A stretch of 22,735 bases of DNA, taken from Marinosulfonomonas sp. (lineage in GTDB: Bacteria; Pseudomonadota; Alphaproteobacteria; Rhodobacterales; Rhodobacteraceae). The stretch covers positions 1 through 22,735 of the forward strand of contig JAFLKA010000478.1 in assembly GCA_022712735.1 (NCBI GenBank), in the 5' to 3' direction. Within the stretch, counting starts at the first letter, position 1. Each line of letters opens with the position of its first letter. This document shows, piece by piece, positions 7,965 through 16,003 of this stretch. The notes beneath the pieces are model-generated. The model did not search any database. It worked only from the letters and a program-made list of their open reading frames with translations, and was not told the DNA's origin. A program made the translations under genes and the position numbers.

Positions 7965-10346
7965 ATGAGTAAAGATAATCGCAATATCATCTGGTTTGAG
8001 AATCTGTCCCGCGGAGATGTGGGACTGGTCGGGGGCAAGAACTCCTCGCTTGGCGAGATGGTCAGTCGGCTGTCCAAGGCAGGGATCAAGGTTCCGCCCG
8101 GCTATGCCACCACCGCTGATGCTTATCGTGCCTATATGGATGCGAACCAGTTGAACGGGGTGATTGCAGATACGCTGGCGCGTGAGGTGGCGGGTAAAAT
8201 CACCCTGCAACAGGCGGGCCGCACCATTCGTGCCGCGATTATTGCAGGCGATTGGCCCAAGGGTATTAGCGACGATATTCTGGCCGGATACCGCGCGTTG
8301 GGTAAGCGTTTTGAAACGTCCGACCTGCCGGTTGCGGTGCGGTCCAGTGCCACCGCCGAAGATTTGCCCGACGCCAGTTTTGCAGGCCAGCAGGAAACCT
8401 ATCTGAATGTGCGCGGAGATGTGGCGCTGCTGAACACCTGTCGGCAATGTTATGCCTCGCTGTTCACCGACCGCGCCATTACCTATCGAAAACTGAAAGG
8501 GTTCGACCAGCAGCAGATTGCGCTGTCTGTTGGCGTTCAGATGATGGTGCGTTCAGACATTGACGGCTCTGGCGTGATGTTTTCCATCGATACCGAAAGC
8601 GGATTTGACAAGGTGGTGCTGATCAACGCCGCTTGGGGGCTGGGTGAAAATGTAGTGCAGGGGTCGGTCAATCCTGATGAATATCAGGTTTATAAACCGT
8701 TGCTGGACGACCCGTCGCTGGTGCCAATTGTCGAGAAAAAGCTGGGCGAAAAGGAACAGAAAATGATCTACGCGGGGGCGGTCGGCGGCGAGACACTGAA
8801 TGTCCCGACCTCCAAGGCCGAGCGCGCAAAATTTGTTTTGTCCGATGCTGAAATTATCGAGTTGGCCCGTCAGGCCTGCACAATCGAGCGCCATTACGGC
8901 CAACCAATGGACATGGAATGGGCCAAGGACGGGGTCAGCGGCGAAATGTTCATCGTTCAGGCCCGCCCCGAAACGGTGCAATCCCGCGTGGCAGAGGACA
9001 CGCAGAAAACCTATACGGTGCGCCACGCTGGCGAGAAGCTGTTGACCGGTCTCAGTGTCGGCTCGGCGGCCGTTACGGGGCGGGTTTGCCTGATCGAAAG
9101 CGCCAAGGATATCGAGCGGTTTGTCGATGGCTCCATTTTGGTTACCTCGACCACCGACCCCGACTGGGTGCCTGTGATGAAGCGCGCTGCCGCCATCGTC
9201 ACCGACCACGGGGGCCGCACCTCGCACGCAGCGATTGTCAGCCGCGAGCTGGGCCTGCCCGCCATCGTTGGTACCAGTCAGGCGACCCATATTCTGCATG
9301 ACCAGCAGGAAATTACCGTGTCTTGCGCCGAAGGCGACGAAGGGTTCATCTATGCCGGCATTGCCGACATCGAGGTGGAAGAAATCCAGTTGGGCGAGGT
9401 GCCGGATACCAAAACAGACATCATGCTGAACCTTGCCAATCCCTCGGCCGCATTCCGCTGGTGGCGGCTGCCTGCCGATGGTGTTGGTCTGGCGCGGATG
9501 GAATTTGTGATCAACACAACGGTGCGGGTCCATCCAATGGCGCTGGTCAATTTTGATGTGTTGAAAGACGAAGCGGCGCGGGCCGAAATCGAGGTTCTGA
9601 CGCGTGGCTATGAGGACAAGGGTGACTACTTTGTTGACAAGCTGGCGATGGGCCTATCGCGGATCGCGGCGGTCAGTTATCCAAAACCAGTGATCATCCG
9701 GATGAGCGATTTCAAGACCAACGAATACGCCGACCTGCTGGGCGGGCGCCAATTCGAGCCCGCCGAGGAAAACCCGATGATCGGCTTTCGCGGCGCATCG
9801 CGCTATTATTCCGACCGCTACCGCGCAGGGTTCGCGCTGGAATGTCGCGCGATCCGGCGCTTGCGCGAGGAAATGGGGTTCAGCAATGTCATCGTGATGA
9901 TCCCGTTTTGCCGCTCGCCTGCCGAGGCCGACCGCGTGCTGGCTGTGATGGCCGAAAACGGGCTGGAACGGGGCCGGGGCGGGCTTGAGGTTTACGTGAT
10001 GTGTGAAATTCCGTCGAATGTGATCTTGGCTGCGGATTTTGCCGAACGCTTCGACGGCTTCTCGATCGGATCGAACGATCTGACCCAGTTGACGCTGGGG
10101 ATTGACCGTGATTCCGAGGATCTGGCGGAACTGTTTCAGGAAAGTGATCCAGCTGTTTTGTGGATGATTAAAGAGGTGATTGAGCGAGCGCACAAGGCGG
10201 GGGCGAAGGTTGGATTGTGTGGCCAAGCCCCCAGCAATAACCCCGAATTTGCCCGCAAACTGGTTGAATACGGGATCGACTCCATCTCGGTCACGCCGGA
10301 CAGTTTTCTGGCAGTGAAGAGGCATGTAGCGGATGCCGAGGGATAA
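7965..10346 (+). CDS. ppsA: Phosphoenolpyruvate synthase
   Basis: 793 residues from ATG 7965, chosen over in-frame ATG 7854 because GAGGGGG (7950-7955) lies just upstream of 7965 and family homology begins at NIIWFENLSRGDVGLVGGKNSS. The enzyme converts pyruvate, ATP and water to PEP, AMP and phosphate for gluconeogenesis. The N-terminal ATP-grasp half has AVRSSATAEDLPDASFAGQQ. The swivelling phosphohistidine domain has TDHGGRTSHAAIVSRELGLP with the catalytic His. The C-terminal TIM-barrel has MCEIPSNVILAADFAERFDG, FSIGSNDLTQL and the terminal VGLCGQAPSNNPEFA with the catalytic Cys. Length matches the E. coli enzyme (792). All key residues appear present. It follows the glp operon functionally, since both feed the triose/PEP level, but the two are not co-transcribed. 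Confidence 0.93.
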   Translation: MSKDNRNIIWFENLSRGDVGLVGGKNSSLGEMVSRLSKAGIKVPPGYATTADAYRAYMDANQLNGVIADTLAREVAGKITLQQAGRTIRAAIIAGDWPKGISDDILAGYRALGKRFETSDLPVAVRSSATAEDLPDASFAGQQETYLNVRGDVALLNTCRQCYASLFTDRAITYRKLKGFDQQQIALSVGVQMMVRSDIDGSGVMFSIDTESGFDKVVLINAAWGLGENVVQGSVNPDEYQVYKPLLDDPSLVPIVEKKLGEKEQKMIYAGAVGGETLNVPTSKAERAKFVLSDAEIIELARQACTIERHYGQPMDMEWAKDGVSGEMFIVQARPETVQSRVAEDTQKTYTVRHAGEKLLTGLSVGSAAVTGRVCLIESAKDIERFVDGSILVTSTTDPDWVPVMKRAAAIVTDHGGRTSHAAIVSRELGLPAIVGTSQATHILHDQQEITVSCAEGDEGFIYAGIADIEVEEIQLGEVPDTKTDIMLNLANPSAAFRWWRLPADGVGLARMEFVINTTVRVHPMALVNFDVLKDEAARAEIEVLTRGYEDKGDYFVDKLAMGLSRIAAVSYPKPVIIRMSDFKTNEYADLLGGRQFEPAEENPMIGFRGASRYYSDRYRAGFALECRAIRRLREEMGFSNVIVMIPFCRSPAEADRVLAVMAENGLERGRGGLEVYVMCEIPSNVILAADFAERFDGFSIGSNDLTQLTLGIDRDSEDLAELFQESDPAVLWMIKEVIERAHKAGAKVGLCGQAPSNNPEFARKLVEYGIDSISVTPDSFLAVKRHVADAEG

Positions 10347-10349
10347 AGT

Positions 10350-10493
10350 TTAGGCCTCCACCCGTGCGGTTCTCCAGAATTTAATTGCTTCAGGCACGAT
10401 CAGCAATGGCAGCGTTAGCGCTGCGATCAGCAGGCCCCAATGTTCCCACCCCAGCGCCGTTGTTGCAACAGGGTTTGTAACGGCGGCCAGTAG
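10350..10493 (-). pseudogene. C-terminal remnant of a membrane protein, possibly a cation P-type ATPase
   Basis: A 47-residue minus-strand stretch between stops at 10494-10496 and 10350-10352, without any start codon of its own. Its sequence, ALGWEHWGLLIAALTLPLLIVPEAIKFWRTAR in pieces, has one hydrophobic helix followed by a basic tail. The Ile-Val-Pro-Glu-x-x-Lys-Phe pattern resembles the last helix and tail of cation-transporting P-type ATPases. It is too short to be certain. It lies directly after the broken cytochrome c gene on the same strand. Confidence 0.33.
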
Positions 10494-10923
10494 CTAACCC
10501 CAACCATCCAAACCCGTATCATTGCTGCACCCCCTGCAAAACGCCGCCAGACTAGCAATGGTACGGCTTGTAATTATTGGCTGTCCAGCAGCTGTTTTCA
10601 GCGCCGCGCCTTGGCCTTCAAATATTGCCCATAGACAGGCATTGGGCTTCCGTGGCTGACCAAAGGTTCACGCCCGTCATGCGTTTCACCACTCTGATCA
10701 TTGGGAAAACTCCATCATTGTCTACGGTAAGGCGGGTTAGATCTTTCGGTTTTATGATCATTGCATCGGCCAGCAGACCTTTGCCGTCAACAGCTGAACC
10801 ATGGCAGTCCGAACAGTGATCCTGATACAGGATTTCACCCTCATCCGCGTCCTGTGCCAGACTTGGAGCGGCGAATCCAAACCCGACAATCAAAGCCAAA
10901 TTCATGATGGATTTCGAGATCAT
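10494..10923 (-). pseudogene. Small secreted cytochrome c, two frameshifts
   Basis: Start ATG 10923-10921 has a GGAG ribosome site upstream on this strand. Residues 1-24 form a Sec signal peptide ending SLAQ; the haem site CSDCH is at about 37-41. The conserved segment MIIKPKDLTRLTVDNDGVFPMIRVV follows, typical of single-haem c-type cytochromes of about 130-150 residues. Near 10665 the frame slips: a different frame gives VSHGSPMPVYGQY, which includes the distal Met region. Near 10620 it slips again, and a third frame gives LKTAAGQPIITSRTIASLAAF up to TAG 10494-10496. Each slip corresponds to one missing base. Two separate losses make simple sequencing error less likely than true decay. Exported electron carrier originally; partner unknown. 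Confidence 0.72.
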
Positions 10924-11078
10924 TAGTATCTCCAATCCAGTTTCTGTTACAGTGTTCCGATCCACTATTGTGTTCCAACATTGTCTCGAATTGCTTTAGT
11001 GGCACCACCCTAACATAGACCATATTTCATAATTTCGCTCCCCCTATCTTAAACGACTAAAGTCGCCTCTGCCCATAT

Positions 11079-11375
11079 TCAACATGTGGGGTATCGAGTT
11101 GAATATACAATATCCACGAGTTCTTCTGGTACCCAAACCCTATTAGCATCGGGGTTACTCCTCTCGCCGATACGTCCCCTATCACGCGCAATAACGGGCC
11201 CAAACTTTGCAACCCATCGGCGGATCGTTTCGTAGGATACGTCTATCCCGCGCTCCTGAAGCAATTCCTCCACTTCACGAAGGCTCATATTGAACCGGCA
11301 ATACAACCAGACCGCATGGGCGATGATTTCAGGTGGAAAACGGTGGCGCTTGTAACTGATTGATGGCGTGCTCAT
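11079..11375 (-). pseudogene. IS6-family transposase, 5' fragment
   Basis: From ATG 11375-11373 the product begins MSTPSISYKRHRFPPEIIAH and continues with AVWLYCRFNMSLREVEELLQERGIDVSYETIRRWVAKFGPVIARD read in pieces, the N-terminal helix-turn-helix region of IS6/IS26-type DDE transposases. After about 70 residues the likeness ends and an unrelated tail leads to a stop at 11079-11081. The WHLDE segment with the first catalytic Asp and everything after it is absent, so the protein cannot transpose the element. The family's full transposase has about 230-240 residues. Confidence 0.8.
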
Positions 11376-11409
11376 CCAAAATCCATATTGGGAAAAGTCA
11401 GCCAGAGCC
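11160..11409 (-). mobile_element. IS6-family element, 5' end only
   Basis: On the minus strand the sequence from 11409 reads GGCTCTGGCTGACTTTTCCC, starting with the same seven bases as IS6100-type termini, and lies 34 bases upstream of the transposase ATG, as expected of an IS6 left end. The matching right end was not found; the left limit of the fragment (about 11160) is an estimate from where the transposase likeness stops. The fragment lies between the broken genes and the polysaccharide locus. Confidence 0.5.
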
Positions 11410-11488
11410 AATAAACACGGTTAACGTGATAACACCCTGGAAAATGCGCCTTAAAGTAATATTAGGGGTTTTGCCTGGAGCGAAAATC

Positions 11489-11518
11489 GCATAATCGTTC
11501 AGACTCGAACCATTATGC
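11489..11518. promoter_or_regulatory. 30-bp dyad symmetry upstream of the EPS regulator (candidate operator)
   Basis: GCATAAT (11489-11495), C, GTTC (11497-11500), six-base centre AGACTC, GAAC (11507-11510), C, ATTATGC (11512-11518). The two 12-base arms match at 11 of 12 places. It lies 107 bp before the MarR-like gene at 11626, with no T tract after it, so an operator is more likely than a terminator. MarR-type dimers bind dyads of about this kind, but usually shorter. Confidence 0.45.
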
Positions 11519-11625
11519 CAATCAGTTATGAAACATTGCTGTCAATTTTGCTTCAGAGCCTTACCGAGTGAGCTTCCATGCGGTAGCTGTGATCAACTGC
11601 GAACACTATCTTTTGGCTGCACGCC

Positions 11626-11988
11626 ATGCCTAACAAAAACCAGATTAAGGCGGAAGATATTCGCTTTCGGGTCTTGCGGCTGCTTCAGGAAAAACCAACC
11701 AGTAGCCAGCGTGACATCGCAAAAGCCCTTGGCATCAGTCTGGGTGGTGTCAATTATTGCCTGAACGCACTGGTCGAAAAAGGCCACGTCAAGATGCGCA
11801 ATTTTCAGAAGGCGAACGACAAGCGGAAATATATGTATCTTCTGACTCCTAAGGGAATTGCCCAGAAGACGGCGCTGACGGGCCGTTTTCTGGCACGCAA
11901 AATGCTGGAATATGAGGCGCTGCAAGCAGAGATTGAGGCAATACAGGAAGAACTAGAATTGGGACTGGAAGGAAATGCGGCAAGCTGA
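11626..11988 (+). CDS. MarR-family EPS-associated transcriptional regulator
   Basis: 120 residues. A winged helix-turn-helix covers about residues 12-75: FRVLRLLQEKPTSSQRDIAKALGIS (helices 1-2), GGVNYCLNALVEKGHVK (recognition helix) and a basic wing around KANDKRKYMYLLTPKGI. The C-terminal 35 residues form an acidic coiled helix (LEYEALQAEIEAIQEELELG), probably for dimer contact. The pattern fits the small MarR-like regulators regularly found at the head of exopolysaccharide loci in proteobacteria. It is the first gene of the polysaccharide region here, and the dyad at 11489-11518 may be its own binding site. Its ligand is unknown. Confidence 0.8.
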   Translation: MPNKNQIKAEDIRFRVLRLLQEKPTSSQRDIAKALGISLGGVNYCLNALVEKGHVKMRNFQKANDKRKYMYLLTPKGIAQKTALTGRFLARKMLEYEALQAEIEAIQEELELGLEGNAAS

Positions 11989-12173
11989 TTCCCGCTCCTC
12001 CTGTTGCAAAATGCAGTAGGTTTGCGAGTTTGTGTTATCGGGGATTTGAGTCGGGGATGCATCAATTGGAGTGCAGCCCAGCCTTTACGCTCGGCTTCGA
12101 TATTATTTTCAGGGACCTGTTCGTGGAAATCATCATGGTTGGAAACGGATATGCCTACCCGAAGTAATTTCGC
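11989..12173. other. Intergenic region between the regulator and the YdcF-like gene
   Basis: 185 bp without an accepted gene. CTGTTGCAAA at 12001-12010 matches the inner part of IS6/IS26-type terminal repeats, but no partner was seen. A short plus-strand frame and a longer minus-strand frame crossing this stretch show no family features. Confidence 0.3.
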
Positions 12174-12602
12174 ATGACCATCGAAGAGCTCGAGTACGTT
12201 TTCGTCCACAGCTATTCTAGCGATGCGTGGAATTGGCGTGAGGTCATGCTCGGGGTCGACGGGCAAGAAGGCCGAGTCACACGGGCGGTGCGGCTTGCAA
12301 ACGAACTTGGCCTCCCGATTGTTGCCAATGACCGGTTCGACAAGCGCAATGGCAAGCTTTACAGGGAGTTAGGAATAGAGAACCTGAAAACAGCACGGAA
12401 TACCAATGACGAAGTGGTTTCTGCACTTGAGAAAAGCAAGAATGGCACAGTTCTCTTCGTCAGTTCACCTGATCACCTGCCGAGAATTGTACGCGATGCG
12501 TTGTCTGCCGGCGGAAACCGGTGCCTTTTTGCGGCCTCTGACGTGCCGTTCTCCGAGGCCGGGGCCAAAGGTATCTCTGTCGCCGAGCCTGAGCATAAAT
12601 AG
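12174..12602 (+). CDS. YdcF/DUF218-like protein of the polysaccharide locus
   Basis: 142 residues from ATG 12174 (in-frame TAA at 12165-12167; ribosome site weak). The pattern GRVTRAVRLANELGLPIVAN, then a segment ending NLKTARNTNDEVVSAL, then GTVLFVSSPDHLPRIVRDAL follows the order of DUF218/YdcF proteins: a nucleotide-like fold with an Asn-Thr step and a late Ser/Thr-x-x-His-x-x-Arg step. The usual N-terminal Gly-Gly loop is not evident, so either the gene is shortened or it belongs to a divergent branch. YdcF-like proteins are often linked to envelope polysaccharides, though their chemistry is mostly unproved. It lies between the regulator and capE, 56 bp before the latter. Confidence 0.47.
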   Translation: MTIEELEYVFVHSYSSDAWNWREVMLGVDGQEGRVTRAVRLANELGLPIVANDRFDKRNGKLYRELGIENLKTARNTNDEVVSALEKSKNGTVLFVSSPDHLPRIVRDALSAGGNRCLFAASDVPFSEAGAKGISVAEPEHK

Positions 12603-12658
12603 CTTACCTAAACTACCGCCTCAACGGATGACCGTCAGGCAAAAATAAGAAATGATGA

Positions 12659-13714
12659 ATGATGAATGATATGAGTAAAAAATGCGGTGGCATTGAAAGC
12701 GTCCTGATCACCGGGGGGACTGGTTCTTTCGGTAAAACCATGCTGCGCGACCTGCTCGACCGGGGAGTCGGTGATATCCGAATCCTCAGTCGGGACGAGG
12801 AAAAACAGGACACGCTTCGCAACAATCTGCGCGACGACCGCGTGCGCTATTATATCGGCGACGTGCGTGACCGCGATTCCGTGGATCGCGTAACGCGCGG
12901 GGTCCAGTGCGTGTTCCATGCCGCCGCGCTCAAGCAGGTGCCAAGCTGCGAGTTTTTCCCCCACGAGGCGGTGCGCACCAACATCATCGGGTCAGAGAAC
13001 GTAATCCGGTCGTGTATCGCTGCCGGGGTTAGAAGCCTTGTCTGCCTATCCACCGACAAGGCAGTTTTCCCGGTCAATGCCATGGGCATGTCGAAGGCGC
13101 TGATGGAAAAGACAGCGCAAGCCGCAGCGCGCGAGCTTGGACCGAGTGCTGCGACCACGATTTCCTGCGTTCGCTATGGCAACGTGATGTATTCGCGTGG
13201 CTCAGCCATCCCGCTGTTTATCCGCCAGATCAAATCCGGCAAGCCGATCACCGTGACCGAGCCCACGATGAGCCGCTTCCTCATGCCGCTGCGCGACAGC
13301 GTGGCGCTGGTGAACCATGCTTTCTCTCACGCCAACCAGGGCGATCTGTTCATCAAGAAAGCCCCAGCATCGACAATCGAAGATCTGGTGACCGCACTTA
13401 AGGAGCTTTTCGAGGTACAAGAGCACCCGGTCGAGATCATTGGCTGGCGCCACGCCGAGAAGCTATATGAAACCCTTGCAAGCGCGCAGGAGCTGACAAA
13501 TTGCAATGACATGGGAGAATACTTCCGCATTATCCTTGATCAACGCGGCCTGAACTACAAACCGTTTTTCAGCGAAGGCGAGCCCGAAACGGTCGAGCAT
13601 GAAGACTACCATTCGCACAACACCAGGCGGCTGAACGTGGAGGGCGTCAAGACACTCTTGCTCAGCCTGCCTGAAATCCAGTCTGAACTTGCAGCCCTAC
13701 AAGATGTGCGATGA
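12659..13714 (+). CDS. capE: UDP-GlcNAc 4,6-dehydratase/5-epimerase (CapE/FnlA/WbjB type)
   Basis: 351 residues; ATGs at 12659, 12662 and 12671 are all possible starts, in a GATGAAT repeat with a weak ribosome site. It catalyses the first step to UDP-N-acetyl-L-fucosamine: 4,6-dehydration and 5-epimerisation of UDP-GlcNAc. The extended-SDR NAD(P) motif TGGTGSFGKTM is near residue 19. HAAALKQVPSCEFFPHEAVRTN and LSTDKAVFPVNAMGMSKALMEK are typical; the latter carries the Met-x-x-x-Lys that replaces the usual Tyr-x-x-x-Lys in CapE. The C-terminus ends with the CapE-type HNTRRLNVEGVK segment. The length matches the family (about 340-350). Its stop overlaps capF by 4 bp (13711-13714). Confidence 0.9.
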   Translation: MMNDMSKKCGGIESVLITGGTGSFGKTMLRDLLDRGVGDIRILSRDEEKQDTLRNNLRDDRVRYYIGDVRDRDSVDRVTRGVQCVFHAAALKQVPSCEFFPHEAVRTNIIGSENVIRSCIAAGVRSLVCLSTDKAVFPVNAMGMSKALMEKTAQAAARELGPSAATTISCVRYGNVMYSRGSAIPLFIRQIKSGKPITVTEPTMSRFLMPLRDSVALVNHAFSHANQGDLFIKKAPASTIEDLVTALKELFEVQEHPVEIIGWRHAEKLYETLASAQELTNCNDMGEYFRIILDQRGLNYKPFFSEGEPETVEHEDYHSHNTRRLNVEGVKTLLLSLPEIQSELAALQDVR

Positions 13715-14835
13715 ACCGGATTGTTATCACCGGGACGCGGGGGCTGATCGGCTGGCACGCCCATGCCCGCCTGCACGCTGCCAACTGCGCCGCCCAGTTC
13801 CGCGGCAATTGCGCACCCTATGACATCGTCGCGCTGAGTCATGCCGATTTCGAAAAAGACGCGGCACTGAGTGATGCTGTTTCCGGGGCGGATGCCGTTC
13901 TTCACTTTGCAGGCGTGAACCGGGCGCCGGACGAAGACCGCGAAGCCGCGAACCCGATGATTGCCCGGCGCCTTGTTGAAGCCTGCAAGACGGCGGGGGT
14001 GAAGCCGCACATCGTCTATGCCAACTCGACCCACGCCGCCGCTGACACGCCCTATGGCCGGTCCAAGCGGGTTGCCGGCGAGGTACTGGAAGCCTATGGC
14101 GGGCGGTATACCAACCTTATCCTGCCCCATATCTTTGGCGAGGGCGCGCGGCCCTTCTACAACAACGTAACCGCCACGCTTGTCCATCAGCTGATCGCTG
14201 GGGAAGACGTCACCGTGAACCCAGACGGACGGGTGCAGCTTCTCCATGCAGGCACAGCAGCGAAGGCGGCGATTGATGCTGTCACCGAAGCTAAAACCGG
14301 CACGCTTGCACCCGAACCTAGGCTGATCAGCGTTCCTAACCTTCTGGACAAGCTTAAAGGGTTCCACGCGGCCTACCTTGCCAATATTTTCCCTGACCTG
14401 TCCGACCCATTCGACCTGGCCCTTTTCAACAGCTACCGCGCCGCGACCTATCCAGACGGCTGGCCGAGGCCCTTGAAGCTCAACACCGACGCGCGCGGCA
14501 CCCTCTTCGAAGCGGTCAAGGGCGGTGGCGGCGGGCAGACTTTCCTGTCGGCCACAAAGCCAGGAAGCACCCGCGGCGACCACTTCCACCTCGACAAAGT
14601 CGAGCGTTTTCTTGTGGTGCAGGGACGAGCGGCAATCCGCATCCGCAAAGTTCTGACTGATGAGGTCTGGGAATACCGCGTCTCGGGTGACGCGCCCGCA
14701 CCGGTCGACATGCCGACCCTGCACACCCATTCGATTGAGAATGTTGGCGCGGGCGAGCTGCTGACACTTTTCTGGACCCATGATCTATTCGACCCCGCCA
14801 ACCCCGACACATTCGCTGACAAGGTACTGCCATGA
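13711..14835 (+). CDS. capF: Bifunctional 3-epimerase/4-reductase of UDP-FucNAc synthesis (CapF/FnlB/WbjC)
   Basis: 374 residues in two domains. The N-terminal SDR (about 1-245) starts with VITGTRGLIGWH and has HFAGVNRAPDE and YGRSK (Tyr-x-x-x-Lys). The C-terminal cupin (about 260-374) has the metal-binding GSTRGDHFHLDKVERFLVVQG segment. In CapF the cupin does the 3-epimerisation and the SDR reduces the 4-keto group, giving UDP-N-acetyl-L-talosamine. The neighbours on both sides, joined by ATGA overlaps (13711 and 14832), are the enzymes before and after it in the path. Slightly longer than S. aureus CapF (369). No missing key residue was noticed. Confidence 0.9.
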   Translation: MNRIVITGTRGLIGWHAHARLHAANCAAQFRGNCAPYDIVALSHADFEKDAALSDAVSGADAVLHFAGVNRAPDEDREAANPMIARRLVEACKTAGVKPHIVYANSTHAAADTPYGRSKRVAGEVLEAYGGRYTNLILPHIFGEGARPFYNNVTATLVHQLIAGEDVTVNPDGRVQLLHAGTAAKAAIDAVTEAKTGTLAPEPRLISVPNLLDKLKGFHAAYLANIFPDLSDPFDLALFNSYRAATYPDGWPRPLKLNTDARGTLFEAVKGGGGGQTFLSATKPGSTRGDHFHLDKVERFLVVQGRAAIRIRKVLTDEVWEYRVSGDAPAPVDMPTLHTHSIENVGAGELLTLFWTHDLFDPANPDTFADKVLP

Positions 14836-15992
14836 ACAAGCTGAAAGTCATGACCATTCTGGGCACCCGACCCGAGATCATCCGCCTGAGCCGGGTGATG
14901 GACCGGCTTGACCGCTACACCGATCACGTGATCGTTCACACTGGGCAGAACTGGGATTATGAGCTTAACGAGGTGTTCTTTGAAGACCTCGGCGTGCGCA
15001 AGCCAGACTATTTTCTAGGCGTCGGTGGCGGCTCACTGGGTGAAACGCTGGGCGGTATCCTTACTGAGACCGAAAAGGTGCTGGAGCTGGAAAAACCCGA
15101 AGCGGTGGTGATCCTGGGTGATACCAATTCAGCGATCTCCGCAATCATGGTCCGGCGCATGAAAATCCCAGTCTATCACATGGAGGCCGGCAACCGTTCG
15201 TTCGACCGTAATGTGCCCGAAGAGACCAACCGCCGCCTCGTCGATCACATCGCCGACTTCAACCTTGTTTACACCGAACACGCACGCCGTCACCTGCTTT
15301 CCGAGGGGTTAGAGCATCGCCGGATCAACCTGACGGGCAGCCCGATGCGCGAAGTTCTGGAACATTACCGTGATCAAATCAAGGCTTCGGACATCCTTGC
15401 GCGGCTGGGCCTGAAACGGCGCGAATATTTCATTGTTTCGCTTCATCGCGAGGAAAACGTCGACAGTACAGCGCGACTGACTTCACTGGTCGAGACCCTT
15501 AACACGCTAGCGGAAAACTACGGCTACCCGGTGATTGTTTCGACCCACCCGCGCACGCGAAAGCGGCTTGAGGCGCTCAGGCTGACCTTCCATGACAAAG
15601 TGCAGTATTCCAAGCCCTTCGGCTTTCATGATTACAACAACCTGCAAATGAACGCCTTTTGTGCCATATCGGACAGCGGTACGATTGCCGAAGAGGCGTC
15701 AATCCTTGGCTTCCCCGCAATCACCCCGCGTGACGCCATCGAGCGCCCCGAAGGGATCGACGTGGGCTGCCTGATCATGACCGGTCTGGACCGTGACACG
15801 ATGCTGGGTGGAATCGAAGCGATCACCCAGGCCTTCAGCGAGCGCGAGGCAGCAGGGCTGCCGCACCCAGTGCCGGTCGATTACTGTGTCCCCAACACAT
15901 CCGAACGGGTGGTGAACCTCATCCTCGGCACCGCACGGCTGAGCAACCAGTGGGACGGGATACGCACCAGCGACAAGCCGGACATTACTTGA
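14832..15992 (+). CDS. capG: UDP-N-acetyl-L-talosamine 2-epimerase (CapG/FnlC/WbjD)
   Basis: 386 residues with the GT-B-like fold of non-hydrolysing UDP-GlcNAc 2-epimerases. LGTRPEIIRLSRVMDRLD at the N-terminus, HMEAGNRSFDRNVPEETNRRLVDH in pieces, SLHREENVD, and SDSGTIAEEASILGFP near the C-terminus are family landmarks. The Arg-Leu-Ser-Arg variant after GTRPEI fits the FnlC/CapG branch rather than WecB. It converts UDP-L-TalNAc to UDP-L-FucNAc, completing the three-step path with capE and capF. The wzy gene follows 11 bp after the stop. Confidence 0.9.
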   Translation: MNKLKVMTILGTRPEIIRLSRVMDRLDRYTDHVIVHTGQNWDYELNEVFFEDLGVRKPDYFLGVGGGSLGETLGGILTETEKVLELEKPEAVVILGDTNSAISAIMVRRMKIPVYHMEAGNRSFDRNVPEETNRRLVDHIADFNLVYTEHARRHLLSEGLEHRRINLTGSPMREVLEHYRDQIKASDILARLGLKRREYFIVSLHREENVDSTARLTSLVETLNTLAENYGYPVIVSTHPRTRKRLEALRLTFHDKVQYSKPFGFHDYNNLQMNAFCAISDSGTIAEEASILGFPAITPRDAIERPEGIDVGCLIMTGLDRDTMLGGIEAITQAFSEREAAGLPHPVPVDYCVPNTSERVVNLILGTARLSNQWDGIRTSDKPDIT

Positions 15993-16003
15993 AAAACCTC
16001 TTT

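Noticed and set aside
8553..9533. 326-codon minus-strand frame inside ppsA
   Set aside because: Mirror frame of a strongly conserved GC-rich gene; no family features.
11580..11591. GCGGTAGCTGTG near the EPS regulator, resembling the ops/JUMPstart element used by RfaH
   Set aside because: Only the core eight bases match, the bases after the core differ from the ops consensus, and the same GCGGTAGCTGTT occurs on the minus strand inside capF near 14430, so chance is likely.
12001..12010. CTGTTGCAAA, matching part of IS6/IS26-type ends
   Set aside because: No inverted partner or duplicated target seen, and the IS6 fragment at 11409 has a different inner terminus, so they are not a pair.
11805..12266. 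153-codon minus-strand frame
   Set aside because: Largely antisense to the clear MarR-like gene and the start of the YdcF-like gene; no recognisable motif.
13606..14781. 391-codon minus-strand frame over capF
   Set aside because: Antisense shadow of capF, whose two domains are clear on the plus strand.
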